DNA of 64,000 nt from Streptomyces wedmorensis (GTDB lineage Bacteria > Actinomycetota > Actinomycetes > Streptomycetales > Streptomycetaceae), in assembly GCF_000716445.1 (NCBI RefSeq), contig NZ_JNWK01000009.1, forward strand, positions 62,001 through 126,000, read 5' to 3'. This document shows, piece after piece, positions 33,663 through 41,977 of the stretch. Position 1 is the first letter of the stretch, and each line of letters starts with the position of its first letter. A program made the position numbers and the translations under genes. The notes below the pieces were generated by a model. It saw only the letters and a list, made by a program, of their open reading frames with translations, had not been told where the DNA came from and did not search any database.

Positions 33663-34745
33663 GTGGGTGTGTTGTTGTGGGTACGGCATGAGACGCGGAT
33701 GTCGGAGCTGCGTGCTCCGCTGGCGCCGGAGCACGCGGGTGAGCTGGTGCGGCTGGGTGTCCGGCTGGTGGTGGAGGAGTCGGCGGATCGGACCTTCCCG
33801 ATCGAGGCGTACGCGGCGGCCGGCTGTGCCGTGGCTCCGGCGGGCTCCTGGCCCGATGCCCCCGTGGACGCCTACGTCCTGGGCCTGAAGGAACTTCCCC
33901 CGCGGCCGTACGCTCTGGTGCACCGGCACGTCTTCTTCGGACACGCCTACAAGAGTCAGCCAGGCGGCTCCGAGCTGCTGCGGCGCTTCACTGCCGGAGG
34001 CGGGACGCTGCTCGATCTCGAGTACGCCGTCGACGCCGCCGGTCGGCGGATCGCCGCTTTCGGATACTGGGCCGGCTACGTGGGTGCGAACGTCGCCGCC
34101 CTGCACGCGTACGGGAGACTCGGCCGTCCGCTGGTCCCTGGTGGCAGAGACGCGTGGGACGCCGCGCTCGTCGCGCTCGGCGACACGGGCCGATCCGCGC
34201 ACGAAAGGACGTCGGCCCTGGTGATCGGCGCGGCCGGGCGTTGCGGTGCGGGAGCCTGCGAAGCGCTGGAGCGGGCCGGGATCCGCGCCACCCGGTGGGG
34301 GCACGACGAGACGCAGCGCCTGGACCGCAAGGCGCTGCTGGCCCATGATCTGCTGGTCAACACCATCGGCACGGCGACGCCGGTGGCGCCCTTCGTGACC
34401 AAGGCCGACCTCGACGATCCTGGCCGCCGACTCCGCCTCCTGTGCGATGTCACGTGCGATGTGGGATCACCCTGCAACGCGGTCCCCGTCTACGACCGGC
34501 CCACGACCTGGGCGGAACCCGTGGTCCGGGTCCACGAGGGCGATCCGCCGCTCGACGTGATCGCCCTCGACAACCTCCCGTCGCTGCTGCCCACGGAGTC
34601 GAGCCGCGCCTTCTCCGCCGATCTGTGGCCTCATCTGCTCACGCTCCGGCCCGACGGCCCGACGGGGCCGGCCTGGGTACGCAGCCTGGACGCGTTCCGG
34701 CGGTCACTCCTCCGCGTTCCGGGGAGCGATTCCGTCGGCACTTGA
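33663..34745 (+). CDS. Saccharopine dehydrogenase homologue (LYS1-type, L-lysine forming)
   Basis: A 360-aa single-domain-pair enzyme resembling the fungal lysine-forming saccharopine dehydrogenase. It starts WVRHETRMSELRAPLAP and keeps the two residues thought to act in catalysis (K76 in LKE, H94 in HAYK). A dinucleotide fold (VIGAAGRCGAGACEAL, about 182-197) follows, and it ends with DNLPSLLPTESS and a C-terminal helix. The fungal enzyme converts saccharopine and NAD+ to lysine and 2-oxoglutarate. Bacteria normally make lysine by the DAP route, so its role here is open (lysine breakdown, pipecolate supply or another opine-like substrate). GTG 33663 is used; GTG 33669 is near. Confidence 0.82.
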   Translation: MGVLLWVRHETRMSELRAPLAPEHAGELVRLGVRLVVEESADRTFPIEAYAAAGCAVAPAGSWPDAPVDAYVLGLKELPPRPYALVHRHVFFGHAYKSQPGGSELLRRFTAGGGTLLDLEYAVDAAGRRIAAFGYWAGYVGANVAALHAYGRLGRPLVPGGRDAWDAALVALGDTGRSAHERTSALVIGAAGRCGAGACEALERAGIRATRWGHDETQRLDRKALLAHDLLVNTIGTATPVAPFVTKADLDDPGRRLRLLCDVTCDVGSPCNAVPVYDRPTTWAEPVVRVHEGDPPLDVIALDNLPSLLPTESSRAFSADLWPHLLTLRPDGPTGPAWVRSLDAFRRSLLRVPGSDSVGT

Positions 34746-34776
34746 GGGCGCGGTCACGCGAACCGCGAACCGCGCG

Positions 34777-35235
34777 TCAGCCCGGGCGGGGGCCGGAGGA
34801 GTCGTCGTCCGGGTTCACGCCGGTGAACGCCGAGTCGTCCTTCGTGCCGCTGGGGCGCTGTGTCCGGCCCCTCCGGCCGGTGTCGCGCATGCCCTTCTCC
34901 GACGAGCGGCCTCGCTTCTCACCTCTGGTCGTGTCGCTGTGAACGGTGTCGCCGGGGACTTCCCGCTCTTCCTCCTTGGCGACCTTCCGGCCCTTGCCGG
35001 GCGGGGGCGCGTGCTTCTCGGGGTGGAAGGAACGCGAAGCGCTCGGATTCTCCTGCTGCCGCGTCTCGTCCACATCGGGGGACCAACCGTGCTGCCCGGC
35101 CATACCGTCGCGGCTGGGCTCGCCGCGCGAGGGCCTGGAGGACTTCGATTTCTCGGCCATGAGCCGACCTGCCCGTCCGTACGGGGGGTATGCATCCGCA
35201 CACCTGTAGGACTTCGATTTTCCCACGGGACACAT
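34777..35235 (-). CDS. Disordered, highly charged protein of unknown function
   Basis: A 152-aa protein very rich in Lys, Arg, Glu, Ser and Pro, with no predicted fold, membrane segment or motif. The start is uncertain. ATG 35235 has AGGAGA at 7 bases, while the in-frame ATG 35160 begins the more typical MAEKSKSSRPSRGE sequence but has a weaker RBS. Both starts are followed by the same KSKS codons (a duplicated 18-bp segment). It is divergent from the hydrogenase operon and convergent to the saccharopine dehydrogenase gene. Confidence 0.6.
   Translation of the reverse strand: MCPVGKSKSYRCADAYPPYGRAGRLMAEKSKSSRPSRGEPSRDGMAGQHGWSPDVDETRQQENPSASRSFHPEKHAPPPGKGRKVAKEEEREVPGDTVHSDTTRGEKRGRSSEKGMRDTGRRGRTQRPSGTKDDSAFTGVNPDDDSSGPRPG
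35134..35220. repeat. Duplicated 18-bp segment at the start of the disordered-protein gene
   Basis: CCTGGAGGACTTCGATTT (35134-35151) recurs as CCTGTAGGACTTCGATTT (35203-35220), one mismatch in 18, 69 bases apart, so in the same reading frame. On the coding strand both give KSKS shortly after an ATG. Confidence 0.85.
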
Positions 35236-35419
35236 GGCGCGTCTCCTGGACCGCGCACCGTGGCGATCAGCCCGCCAATCGGTCGGACGCACACCTCGAA
35301 CGGGTGAGGTGCGGGCTCCGTCACCCCGCTGCCCGGCTCGCGCTGCCCGATGATCGCAGGCGGTCGGTGGACTGCGGTTCCCAGGGCCGTACCTCCACCG
35401 CGACCCGGAAAGGCCGCCC

Positions 35420-37141
35420 ATGCGCATCCTGCTCGTCGCCAGCAGCTTCAACAGTCTCACCCAGCGCGTCCTGGTCGAGCTGCGTGACCGCGGGCACACC
35501 GTTCCCGTGGAGGTCACGCCCGACGGCGCTGCCGTCCGCGAGGCGGTGGCGCGCCACGCGCCCGATCTGGTCGTGGCCCCCATGCTGAAGGCCGTCGTGC
35601 CCCGCGACGTGTGGACGGCACACCGCTGCCTGATCGTGCACCCGGGGCCGGTGGGCGACCGGGGCCCGTCATCGCTGGACCACGCGATCCTCGACGGGGT
35701 CGAGGAGTGGGGCGTCACCGTCCTCCAGGCCGACGAGGAGATGGACGCGGGCGACGTCTGGGCGTCCGAGACCTTCCGCGTCCCGGAGGCCGGCAAGAGC
35801 GATCTGTACCGCAACGAGCTGTCCGACGCCGCCGTGGCCGCCGTGCTCCTCGCCGTCGAGAGGGTCGCCGCCGGGGCGACACCGCGTCCGCAGACCGGCG
35901 GGATCCGCGCCCGCCCCGCTCTCCGTCAGGAGGAGCGTCGGATCTCCTGGAGCGAGGACACCACCGAGACCGTCCTGCGCACCCTGCGGGCCGCCGACTC
36001 GCAGCCCGGTGTACCCGACCGGCTGCTCGACGCCGAGTGGTTCCTGCACGGCGGCCACGCGGAGGACGGTCTGCGGGGGCGGCCCGGCGCGCTGCTCGCC
36101 ACCCGGGCGGGCGCGGTCTGCCGCGCCACCGTGGACGGCGCGGTGTGGATCCCCGAGCTCCGCGCCCGCACCGGCCCCGGCAGGCCGCGCGCCTGCAAGC
36201 TCCCCGCCACCCTGGCCCTCGCGGGCCGGTTGCCGGAGCTCCCCGAACTGCCGGCCCCCGCCGACCCGGCGCCAGGCCGGCGGACCTGGTCCGACATCCG
36301 GTACCGCGAGCAGGGACCGGTCGGCGTCCTTTCCTTCGCGTTCCCCGGCGGGGCGATGAGCACCGACCAGTGTCGACGCCTGCTGGACGCGTACGAGACC
36401 GCCCGCGGGCGCCCCACCTCCGTCCTGGTGCTCGGCGGGCAGCGCGACTTCTTCTCCAACGGCATCCATCTGAACGTCATCGAGGCCGCCGCCGACCCCG
36501 CCGCCGAGTCCTGGGCGAACATCAACGCCATGAACGACCTGGTCGAGGCGGTTCTCACCACGACCGACCGGCTCGTGGTGAGCGCGATCGGCGGCAACGC
36601 CGCCGCCGGCGGGGTGATGCTCGCCCTCGCCGCCGACGAGGTCTGGTGCCGTTCGGGGTCGGTGCTCAATCCGCACTACCGGCGCATGGGGCTGTACGGA
36701 TCGGAGTACTGGACCCGCACCCTGCCCGGGAAGGTGGGCGAGGCCCTGGCCGCGCGCCTCACCGAGGAGGCCCGGCCGGTGTCCGCGGCGGCATCGCTCG
36801 ACATGGGGCTGGTCGACCGGGTCGTCGACTGCGGACCCGGGGAGTTCGCCGCCGAAATCACCCGGTTGGCCCTCCAGCTGGCATCCCGTGGCGGTCTCCA
36901 GCCGCGGATCGCGGCGAAGAAGGCGGAGCACGAGCGGCGGGAGTCCGTCGCTCCCCTTGCGGCCCACCGTGAGCAGGAGCTCTCCCGGATGCGGGCGATC
37001 TTCGACGATCCCGCCGCGAGCTACCACGCACGGCGCCGGGCCTTCGTCCGGAAGGAGGCCCCCGAGCGGCGTTCCCGGACGGCCCAGGTGCGGGAGCGGG
37101 TGGATCGGCCGACTGTTAAGCAAGACCTAGGCCAGAAATGA
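35420..37141 (+). CDS. hypX: HypX/HoxX, CO-forming hydrogenase maturation protein
   Basis: A 573-aa fusion. An N-terminal formyltransferase-like domain (about 1-250, start MRILLVASSFNSLTQRV, with HPGPVGDRGPSSLDHAI) is joined to an enoyl-CoA hydratase/crotonase-like domain (about 285-510, with the oxyanion region GGNAAAGGVMLALAADEVW). Characterised HypX proteins convert a formyl group from formyl-tetrahydrofolate, via formyl-CoA, to CO for the Fe(CN)2CO centre of [NiFe] hydrogenases under aerobic conditions. It heads the hydrogenase operon, 34 bases before the small-subunit gene, with a GGAAAGG RBS. Confidence 0.9.
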   Translation: MRILLVASSFNSLTQRVLVELRDRGHTVPVEVTPDGAAVREAVARHAPDLVVAPMLKAVVPRDVWTAHRCLIVHPGPVGDRGPSSLDHAILDGVEEWGVTVLQADEEMDAGDVWASETFRVPEAGKSDLYRNELSDAAVAAVLLAVERVAAGATPRPQTGGIRARPALRQEERRISWSEDTTETVLRTLRAADSQPGVPDRLLDAEWFLHGGHAEDGLRGRPGALLATRAGAVCRATVDGAVWIPELRARTGPGRPRACKLPATLALAGRLPELPELPAPADPAPGRRTWSDIRYREQGPVGVLSFAFPGGAMSTDQCRRLLDAYETARGRPTSVLVLGGQRDFFSNGIHLNVIEAAADPAAESWANINAMNDLVEAVLTTTDRLVVSAIGGNAAAGGVMLALAADEVWCRSGSVLNPHYRRMGLYGSEYWTRTLPGKVGEALAARLTEEARPVSAAASLDMGLVDRVVDCGPGEFAAEITRLALQLASRGGLQPRIAAKKAEHERRESVAPLAAHREQELSRMRAIFDDPAASYHARRRAFVRKEAPERRSRTAQVRERVDRPTVKQDLGQK

Positions 37142-37175
37142 GGCCTTCGCCCCATCCCTCCTCAGGAGGCGACCC

Positions 37176-38258
37176 ATGAGCGCAGTAAAGCCGGCCCCGG
37201 TCGAGGACCAGGGTGCCGCACCCGGCAGCGAAGAGAAGCCGATCCACATCCTCTGGATCAACGCGGGTCTGAGCTGCGACGGCGACTCGGTGGCCCTGAC
37301 CGCCGCCATGCAGCCCAGCATCGAGGAGATCGCCCTCGCGGGGCTGCCAGGGCTGCCCAGGATCGCGGTCCACTGGCCACTGATCGACTTCGAGTGCGGT
37401 CCGGTGGGCGGCGCCGACACGTTCATCGAGTGGTTCTTCAAGGGGGAGCGGGGCGAGATCGACCCGTTCGTGCTGGTCGTCGAGGGATCGATCCCGAACG
37501 AGGCCATCAAGCAGGAGGGCTACTGGAGCGGCTTCGGCGACGACCCGGAGACCGGTCAGCCCATCACCACCAGCGAGTGGATCGACCGGCTGGCACCCAA
37601 GGCCCTCGCGGTGGTCGCGATCGGCACCTGCGCCACGTACGGCGGCATCCACGCCATGGCGGGGAACCCGACCGGCGCGATGGGCCTCCCGGACTATCTC
37701 GGCTGGGACTGGAAGTCGCACGCCGGCATCCCCATCGTGTGCGTCCCCGGCTGCCCCATCCAGCCGGACAACTTCGCGGAGACGCTGACCTACCTGCTCT
37801 ATCAGGCGGTCGGCTCCGCGCCCATGATCCCGCTGGACGACAAGCTCCGTCCGAACTGGCTGTTCGGGGCGACCGTGCACGAGGGCTGCGACCGGGCCGG
37901 CTACTACGAGCAGGGTCAGTTCGCCTCGACGTACGACTCGCCCAAGTGCCTGGTCAAGCTCGGTTGCTGGGGCCCCGTCGTCAAGTGCAACGTCCCCAAG
38001 CGCGGCTGGATGAACGGCGTCGGCGGCTGTCCGAACGTCGGCGGCATCTGCATCGCGTGCACGATGCCCGGATTCCCGGACAAGTTCATGCCGTTCATGG
38101 ACGAACCTCCCGGCAGCAAGGTCTCCAGCACCGCCAGCGGCGTGTACGGCTCCGTCATCCGCCGCCTGCGGACCATCACGGCCAAGACCGTGGACAAGGA
38201 GCCGAAGTGGCGGCACACCGGCGAGCGCATCACCACCGGCTACCCGCCGCCCTGGTGA
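37176..38258 (+). CDS. hhyS: [NiFe]-hydrogenase small subunit, group 1h/5
   Basis: A 360-aa iron-sulfur subunit of the actinobacterial-type high-affinity hydrogenase. The proximal cluster site reads C34-x-x-D37 instead of Cys-x-x-Cys, the feature described for this group's 3-Cys/1-Asp cluster. Further cluster ligands lie in IGTCATYGGI, CVPGCPIQ, the EGCDRAG region and the C-terminal Cys-rich stretch (KLGCWGPVVKCN ... GGCPNVGGICIACTMPGFPDK). No twin-arginine signal is present, so the enzyme is cytosolic or faces the cytosol. AGGAGG lies 6 bases before the ATG. It passes electrons from H2 to an unknown acceptor. Confidence 0.95.
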   Translation: MSAVKPAPVEDQGAAPGSEEKPIHILWINAGLSCDGDSVALTAAMQPSIEEIALAGLPGLPRIAVHWPLIDFECGPVGGADTFIEWFFKGERGEIDPFVLVVEGSIPNEAIKQEGYWSGFGDDPETGQPITTSEWIDRLAPKALAVVAIGTCATYGGIHAMAGNPTGAMGLPDYLGWDWKSHAGIPIVCVPGCPIQPDNFAETLTYLLYQAVGSAPMIPLDDKLRPNWLFGATVHEGCDRAGYYEQGQFASTYDSPKCLVKLGCWGPVVKCNVPKRGWMNGVGGCPNVGGICIACTMPGFPDKFMPFMDEPPGSKVSSTASGVYGSVIRRLRTITAKTVDKEPKWRHTGERITTGYPPPW

Positions 38259-38347
38259 CGTGACGCCGTCACGCCACCCCGCAGGACCCCCCCATCCATC
38301 CCACTGTTCGTTCAGTCGAAGAGTTGACGAAGGGCATCACAGCGACC

Positions 38348-40132
38348 ATGGCATCTCCGGCGAAGACGACGGGTGACGGCTCCGGCCTTGTGGAGATGGC
38401 CTGGGACCCCATCACCCGGATCGTGGGCAGCCTCGGCATCCACACGAAGATCGATTTCAAGCAGAAGCGCGTCGCGGAGTGCTACAGCACGTCCTCCGTC
38501 TTCCGCGGCTACAGCGTCTTCATGCGGGGCAAGGACCCCCGCGACGCGCACTTCATCACCAGCCGCATCTGCGGCATCTGCGGTGACAACCACGCGACCT
38601 GCTCCGTGTACGCGCAGAACATGGCGTACGGCGTGAAGCCGCCGCACCTCGGTGAGTGGATCATCAACCTCGGCGAGTCCGCGGAGTACATGTTCGACCA
38701 CAACATCTTCCAGGAGAACCTGGTCGGGGTCGACTACTGCGAGAAGATGGTCCGCGAGACCAACCCCGGAGTCCTGGAGCTGGCCGAGCGCACCGAGGCG
38801 CCGCACGCCGCCGAGCACGGCTACCGCACGATCGCGGACATCATGCGCTCCCTCAACCCCCTCGAAGGCGAGTTCTACCGCGAGGCGCTCCAGGTCAGCC
38901 GCTACACCCGGGAGATGTTCTGTCTCATGGAGGGGCGGCACGTCCACCCCTCCACCCTCTACCCCGGCGGCGTCGGCACGGTCGCGTCCGTGCAGCTGTT
39001 CACCGACTACATGAGCCGCCTCATGCGCTACGTGGAGTTCATGAAGCGGGTCGTCCCGCTCCACGACGACCTCTTCGACTTCTTCTACGAGGCGCTGCCC
39101 GGTTACGAGGAGGTCGGCCGCCGCCGCGTGCTGCTCGGCTGCTGGGGCGCGCTCAACGACCCCGAGCACTGCGACTTCACCTACGCCAACATGACCGACT
39201 GGGGCCGGCGGATGTTCGTCACCCCCGGTGTCGTCGTCGACGGCAAGCTGGTGACCAACGACCTCACCGAGATCAACCTCGGCATCCGCATCCTGCTCGG
39301 CAGCTCGTACTACGAGGACTGGCAGGGCCAGGAGCAGTTCGTCACCCACGATCCGCTCGGCAACCCGGTCGACCCGCGCCACCCGTGGAACCAGCACACC
39401 ATCCCGGCCCCGCAGAAGCGGAACTTCGACGACAAGTACAGCTGGGTCATGTCCCCGCGCTGGTTCGACGGCAAGGACCACCTGGCACTCGACACCGGTG
39501 GCGGACCCATCGCGCGCCTGTGGTCCACCGCGCTCTCCGGCCTCGTCGACATCGGCTACATCAAGGCCACCGGGCACAGCGTCGTCATCAACCTCCCCCG
39601 GACGATGACCAAGCCGGAGACCACCTTCGAGTGGAAGATCCCGAAGTGGAGCAACGCCCTGGAGCGCAACCGCGCCCGGACCTACTTCCAGGCGTACGCG
39701 GCCGCCGTCGCCCTGCACTGCGCCGAGAAGGGCCTGGAGGAGGTCCGCGCCGGACGCACGCAGACGTGGGAGAAGTTCGAGGTGCCGGACGAGTCCATCG
39801 GTGTCGGCTTCACCGAGGCCGTACGGGGCGTCCTCTCGCACCACATGGTCATCAGGGACGGCAAGATCGCCAACTACCACCCCTATCCGCCGACGCCGTG
39901 GAACGCCTCCACGCGCGACACGTTCGGGACCCCCGGTCCGTACGAGGACGCGGTGCAGAACACCCCGATCTTCGAGGAGAACACGCCCGAGAACTTCAAG
40001 GGCATCGACATCATGCGCGCCGTGCGCAGCTTCGACCCCTGCCTGCCGTGCGGCGTCCACATGTACACGGGCAACGGCAGGACCGTGAAGCAGATGCACG
40101 TGCCCACCGGCCTGAGCGGTCTCGCCGGATGA
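38348..40132 (+). CDS. hhyL: [NiFe]-hydrogenase large subunit, group 1h/5
   Basis: A 594-aa catalytic subunit. The first nickel motif is R73-I-C75-G-I-C78-GDNH and the second is D563-P-C565-LP-C568-GVH571, followed by a 23-residue C-terminal extension. The extension should be removed after H571 by the endopeptidase encoded downstream. Enzymes of this group oxidise H2 at atmospheric concentration during starvation or sporulation. ATG 38348 gives the family's usual N-terminus; an in-frame TTG at 38324 with GAAGAG would add 8 residues. The stop overlaps the next gene (ATGA). Confidence 0.95.
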   Translation: MASPAKTTGDGSGLVEMAWDPITRIVGSLGIHTKIDFKQKRVAECYSTSSVFRGYSVFMRGKDPRDAHFITSRICGICGDNHATCSVYAQNMAYGVKPPHLGEWIINLGESAEYMFDHNIFQENLVGVDYCEKMVRETNPGVLELAERTEAPHAAEHGYRTIADIMRSLNPLEGEFYREALQVSRYTREMFCLMEGRHVHPSTLYPGGVGTVASVQLFTDYMSRLMRYVEFMKRVVPLHDDLFDFFYEALPGYEEVGRRRVLLGCWGALNDPEHCDFTYANMTDWGRRMFVTPGVVVDGKLVTNDLTEINLGIRILLGSSYYEDWQGQEQFVTHDPLGNPVDPRHPWNQHTIPAPQKRNFDDKYSWVMSPRWFDGKDHLALDTGGGPIARLWSTALSGLVDIGYIKATGHSVVINLPRTMTKPETTFEWKIPKWSNALERNRARTYFQAYAAAVALHCAEKGLEEVRAGRTQTWEKFEVPDESIGVGFTEAVRGVLSHHMVIRDGKIANYHPYPPTPWNASTRDTFGTPGPYEDAVQNTPIFEENTPENFKGIDIMRAVRSFDPCLPCGVHMYTGNGRTVKQMHVPTGLSGLAG

Positions 40133-40686
40133 GCGCGACCACCGCCGAACAGGCGGGCCGGCGGGTCGAGGAGGTCCTGGACCGGCTGGCCGGGAACGGC
40201 GACGCCGAGGCCTGCGCTGCCGCCGAGGAAGTCGTACGCGTCCTCATGGAGTTCTACGGCAGCGGCATCGCCCGCGTCGTCGAGCTCCTCGGGCGCCCCG
40301 CCGCCCGTCCGCCCGCCGACCCGCTGGGCCCGCTGCTCGCGGACGAACTCGTCGCGAGCCTCCTCAACCTGCACGGACTGCACCCCGAGGACGCGCCGAC
40401 CCGTATCGACCGCGCCCTGTCCGCCCTGCCGCAGCCCGTGGAGAACGCCGGATTCGACCCGGCGACGGGCGTGCTGCGGCTCCGGGTCACCGCCTCGACC
40501 GGCTGCGGCTGCTCCGGCACCCAGGAGTCCCTCCGGCAGGCGGCCGTGGACGCCCTCGCCTGCTTCGCCCCCGAGGTCACCGGCGTGGAGCTGGAGACCG
40601 GAGCCCCGCGCGAACCGGCGCTGCTCCAGATCGGCACCCGTCCGTCCCTCGCGGGCGCGGACGGCCGCTCACCGGCCGCCCGGTGA
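40129..40686 (+). CDS. NifU-like protein of the hydrogenase operon
   Basis: A 185-aa protein. The N-terminal half is helical and acidic (about 10-100). The C-terminal half resembles a NifU/Nfu domain: RLRVTASTGCGCSGTQESLRQAAVDAL. Here the usual Cys-x-x-Cys is replaced by C126-x-C128, with another Cys at about 145. It could carry or deliver an Fe-S cluster for the hydrogenase small subunit, or be a small electron carrier. It overlaps hhyL and the next gene by 4 bases each. Confidence 0.75.
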   Translation: MSATTAEQAGRRVEEVLDRLAGNGDAEACAAAEEVVRVLMEFYGSGIARVVELLGRPAARPPADPLGPLLADELVASLLNLHGLHPEDAPTRIDRALSALPQPVENAGFDPATGVLRLRVTASTGCGCSGTQESLRQAAVDALACFAPEVTGVELETGAPREPALLQIGTRPSLAGADGRSPAAR

Positions 40687-41342
40687 ACGGGCCGCCGAAC
40701 AGCGCCGTGCGGCCCCCGGCGCCCACCGGCCTGCGCCGGTTCACCACCCCCCGCCCGCCCCGCGAGGAGCGCTGCGAACTGTGCGGGGCCCCGCTGGCGG
40801 CCGAGGAGCGTCACCCGCATCTCGTCGACACGGACAAGCGGGCCCTGGTCTGCGCCTGCGGACCGTGCGCGCAGCTCATGGACCGCTCCGCCGCCTCACC
40901 GGGGCGGTTCCGGGCCGTCCCCGGCCGCTTCCTCAGTGACCCGGGCCACCGGATCGACGACCGGGCCTGGGAGGCGCTGCGGATCCCGGTCTCGGTCGCG
41001 TTCTTCTTCCGCAACTCCGCCCTCGACCGGCCGGTGGCGCTCTACCCGAGCCCCGCCGGCGCCACCGAGAGCGAGCTGGAGGAGGACGCCTGGCGGTCCG
41101 TCCTCGACGCCACCCGGCTCGCCGCCCACCTCGAACCCGACGTCGAGGCCCTGCTGCTGCGCCGCCACGAGGGCCGCACCGAGTGCTTCCTCGTGCCGAT
41201 CGACCTCTGCTACGAACTGGTGGGCCGCATGCGACTGCACTGGCAGGGCTTCGACGGCGGCGCGGAGGCGCGGGCCGACCTCGACGCCCTCTTCACCCAC
41301 GTACGCGGCCTGGCACGCGAGCCGCAGGGGAGCCGGCCGTGA
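40683..41342 (+). CDS. DUF5947-like protein in the hydrogenase operon
   Basis: A 219-aa soluble protein that looks like the streptomycete DUF5947 family. An N-terminal metal-site-like region carries ERCELCGAPLA and CACGPCAQL (four or more cysteines, residues about 30-62). An alpha/beta part with FFFRNS and YPSPAGATES follows, and the C-terminal region ends in DLCYELVGRMRLHW. Four cysteines spaced this way suggest Zn or Fe-S binding. It is found in the same place in actinobacterial hydrogenase loci as far as I recall; its role is unknown. Confidence 0.75.
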   Translation: MNGPPNSAVRPPAPTGLRRFTTPRPPREERCELCGAPLAAEERHPHLVDTDKRALVCACGPCAQLMDRSAASPGRFRAVPGRFLSDPGHRIDDRAWEALRIPVSVAFFFRNSALDRPVALYPSPAGATESELEEDAWRSVLDATRLAAHLEPDVEALLLRRHEGRTECFLVPIDLCYELVGRMRLHWQGFDGGAEARADLDALFTHVRGLAREPQGSRP

Positions 41343-41977
41343 CCGAGTTCTCCTTCAGCTGCACCGACGTCCGCGCCGACGCCTACGCGGCCGGACCCAC
41401 GCTCGTGTTCCGGCTGCGGATCACCGCCACCGGCGGCACCCGGGTCCACGCCATGGCCCTGCGCTGCCAGATCCGTATCGAACCCGCCCGGCGCGGCTAC
41501 GACGACCACGAGGCCGCCGCCCTGGGCGATCTCTTCGGCGAGCGCTCTCGGTGGGGCAGCAGCCTCAACCCGGTCCAGTTCGCCCAGGCCTCCGTCATGG
41601 TGCCCGGCTTCACCGGCGAGATCGAGACCGACCTCGTCGTGCCGTGCACCTACGACACCGACATCGCCGCGTCCCGCTACTTCCGGGCGCTCTCCGACGG
41701 CGACGTCCCGCTGCTCCTGCTCTTCTCCGGCACCGCCTTCACCGGCGCCGGCGGCTTCCACGTCGAGCCCGTTCCCTGGGACAAGGAGGTCTCCCACCGC
41801 ATGCCCGTGAAGGTATGGCGCGAGATGATCGACCAGCACTTCCCCGGCTGCGGATGGATCCGGCTCCCGGGCGACGCGATGGACGCCCTGCTCGCCTATC
41901 GCTCGCGCCGGGCCCTCCCGTCGTGGGAGGCCACCGTCGAGTCCCTGCTCGAAGCGGCGGGGGAGAGGACACGATGA
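41339..41977 (+). CDS. DUF6084-like protein in the hydrogenase operon
   Basis: A 212-aa protein, predicted mainly beta-strand (TEFSFSCTDVRADAY start; later PCTYDTDIAASRYFRAL and GGFHVEPVPWDKE). No cysteine pattern or membrane segment is seen. It matches what I know as DUF6084. It overlaps its neighbours by 4 bases on both sides, so it is made together with the hydrogenase and the next 465-aa protein. Function unknown; a structural or assembly partner is the simplest guess. Confidence 0.72.
   Translation: MTEFSFSCTDVRADAYAAGPTLVFRLRITATGGTRVHAMALRCQIRIEPARRGYDDHEAAALGDLFGERSRWGSSLNPVQFAQASVMVPGFTGEIETDLVVPCTYDTDIAASRYFRALSDGDVPLLLLFSGTAFTGAGGFHVEPVPWDKEVSHRMPVKVWREMIDQHFPGCGWIRLPGDAMDALLAYRSRRALPSWEATVESLLEAAGERTR

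Noticed and set aside
34748..34775. 7-bp inverted repeat between the saccharopine dehydrogenase and the disordered-protein gene
   Set aside because: Stem too short and loop too long in this GC-rich DNA to claim a terminator.
35669..37123. 484-codon minus-strand ORF opposite hypX
   Set aside because: Shadow frame; the plus strand encodes a recognisable two-domain HypX.
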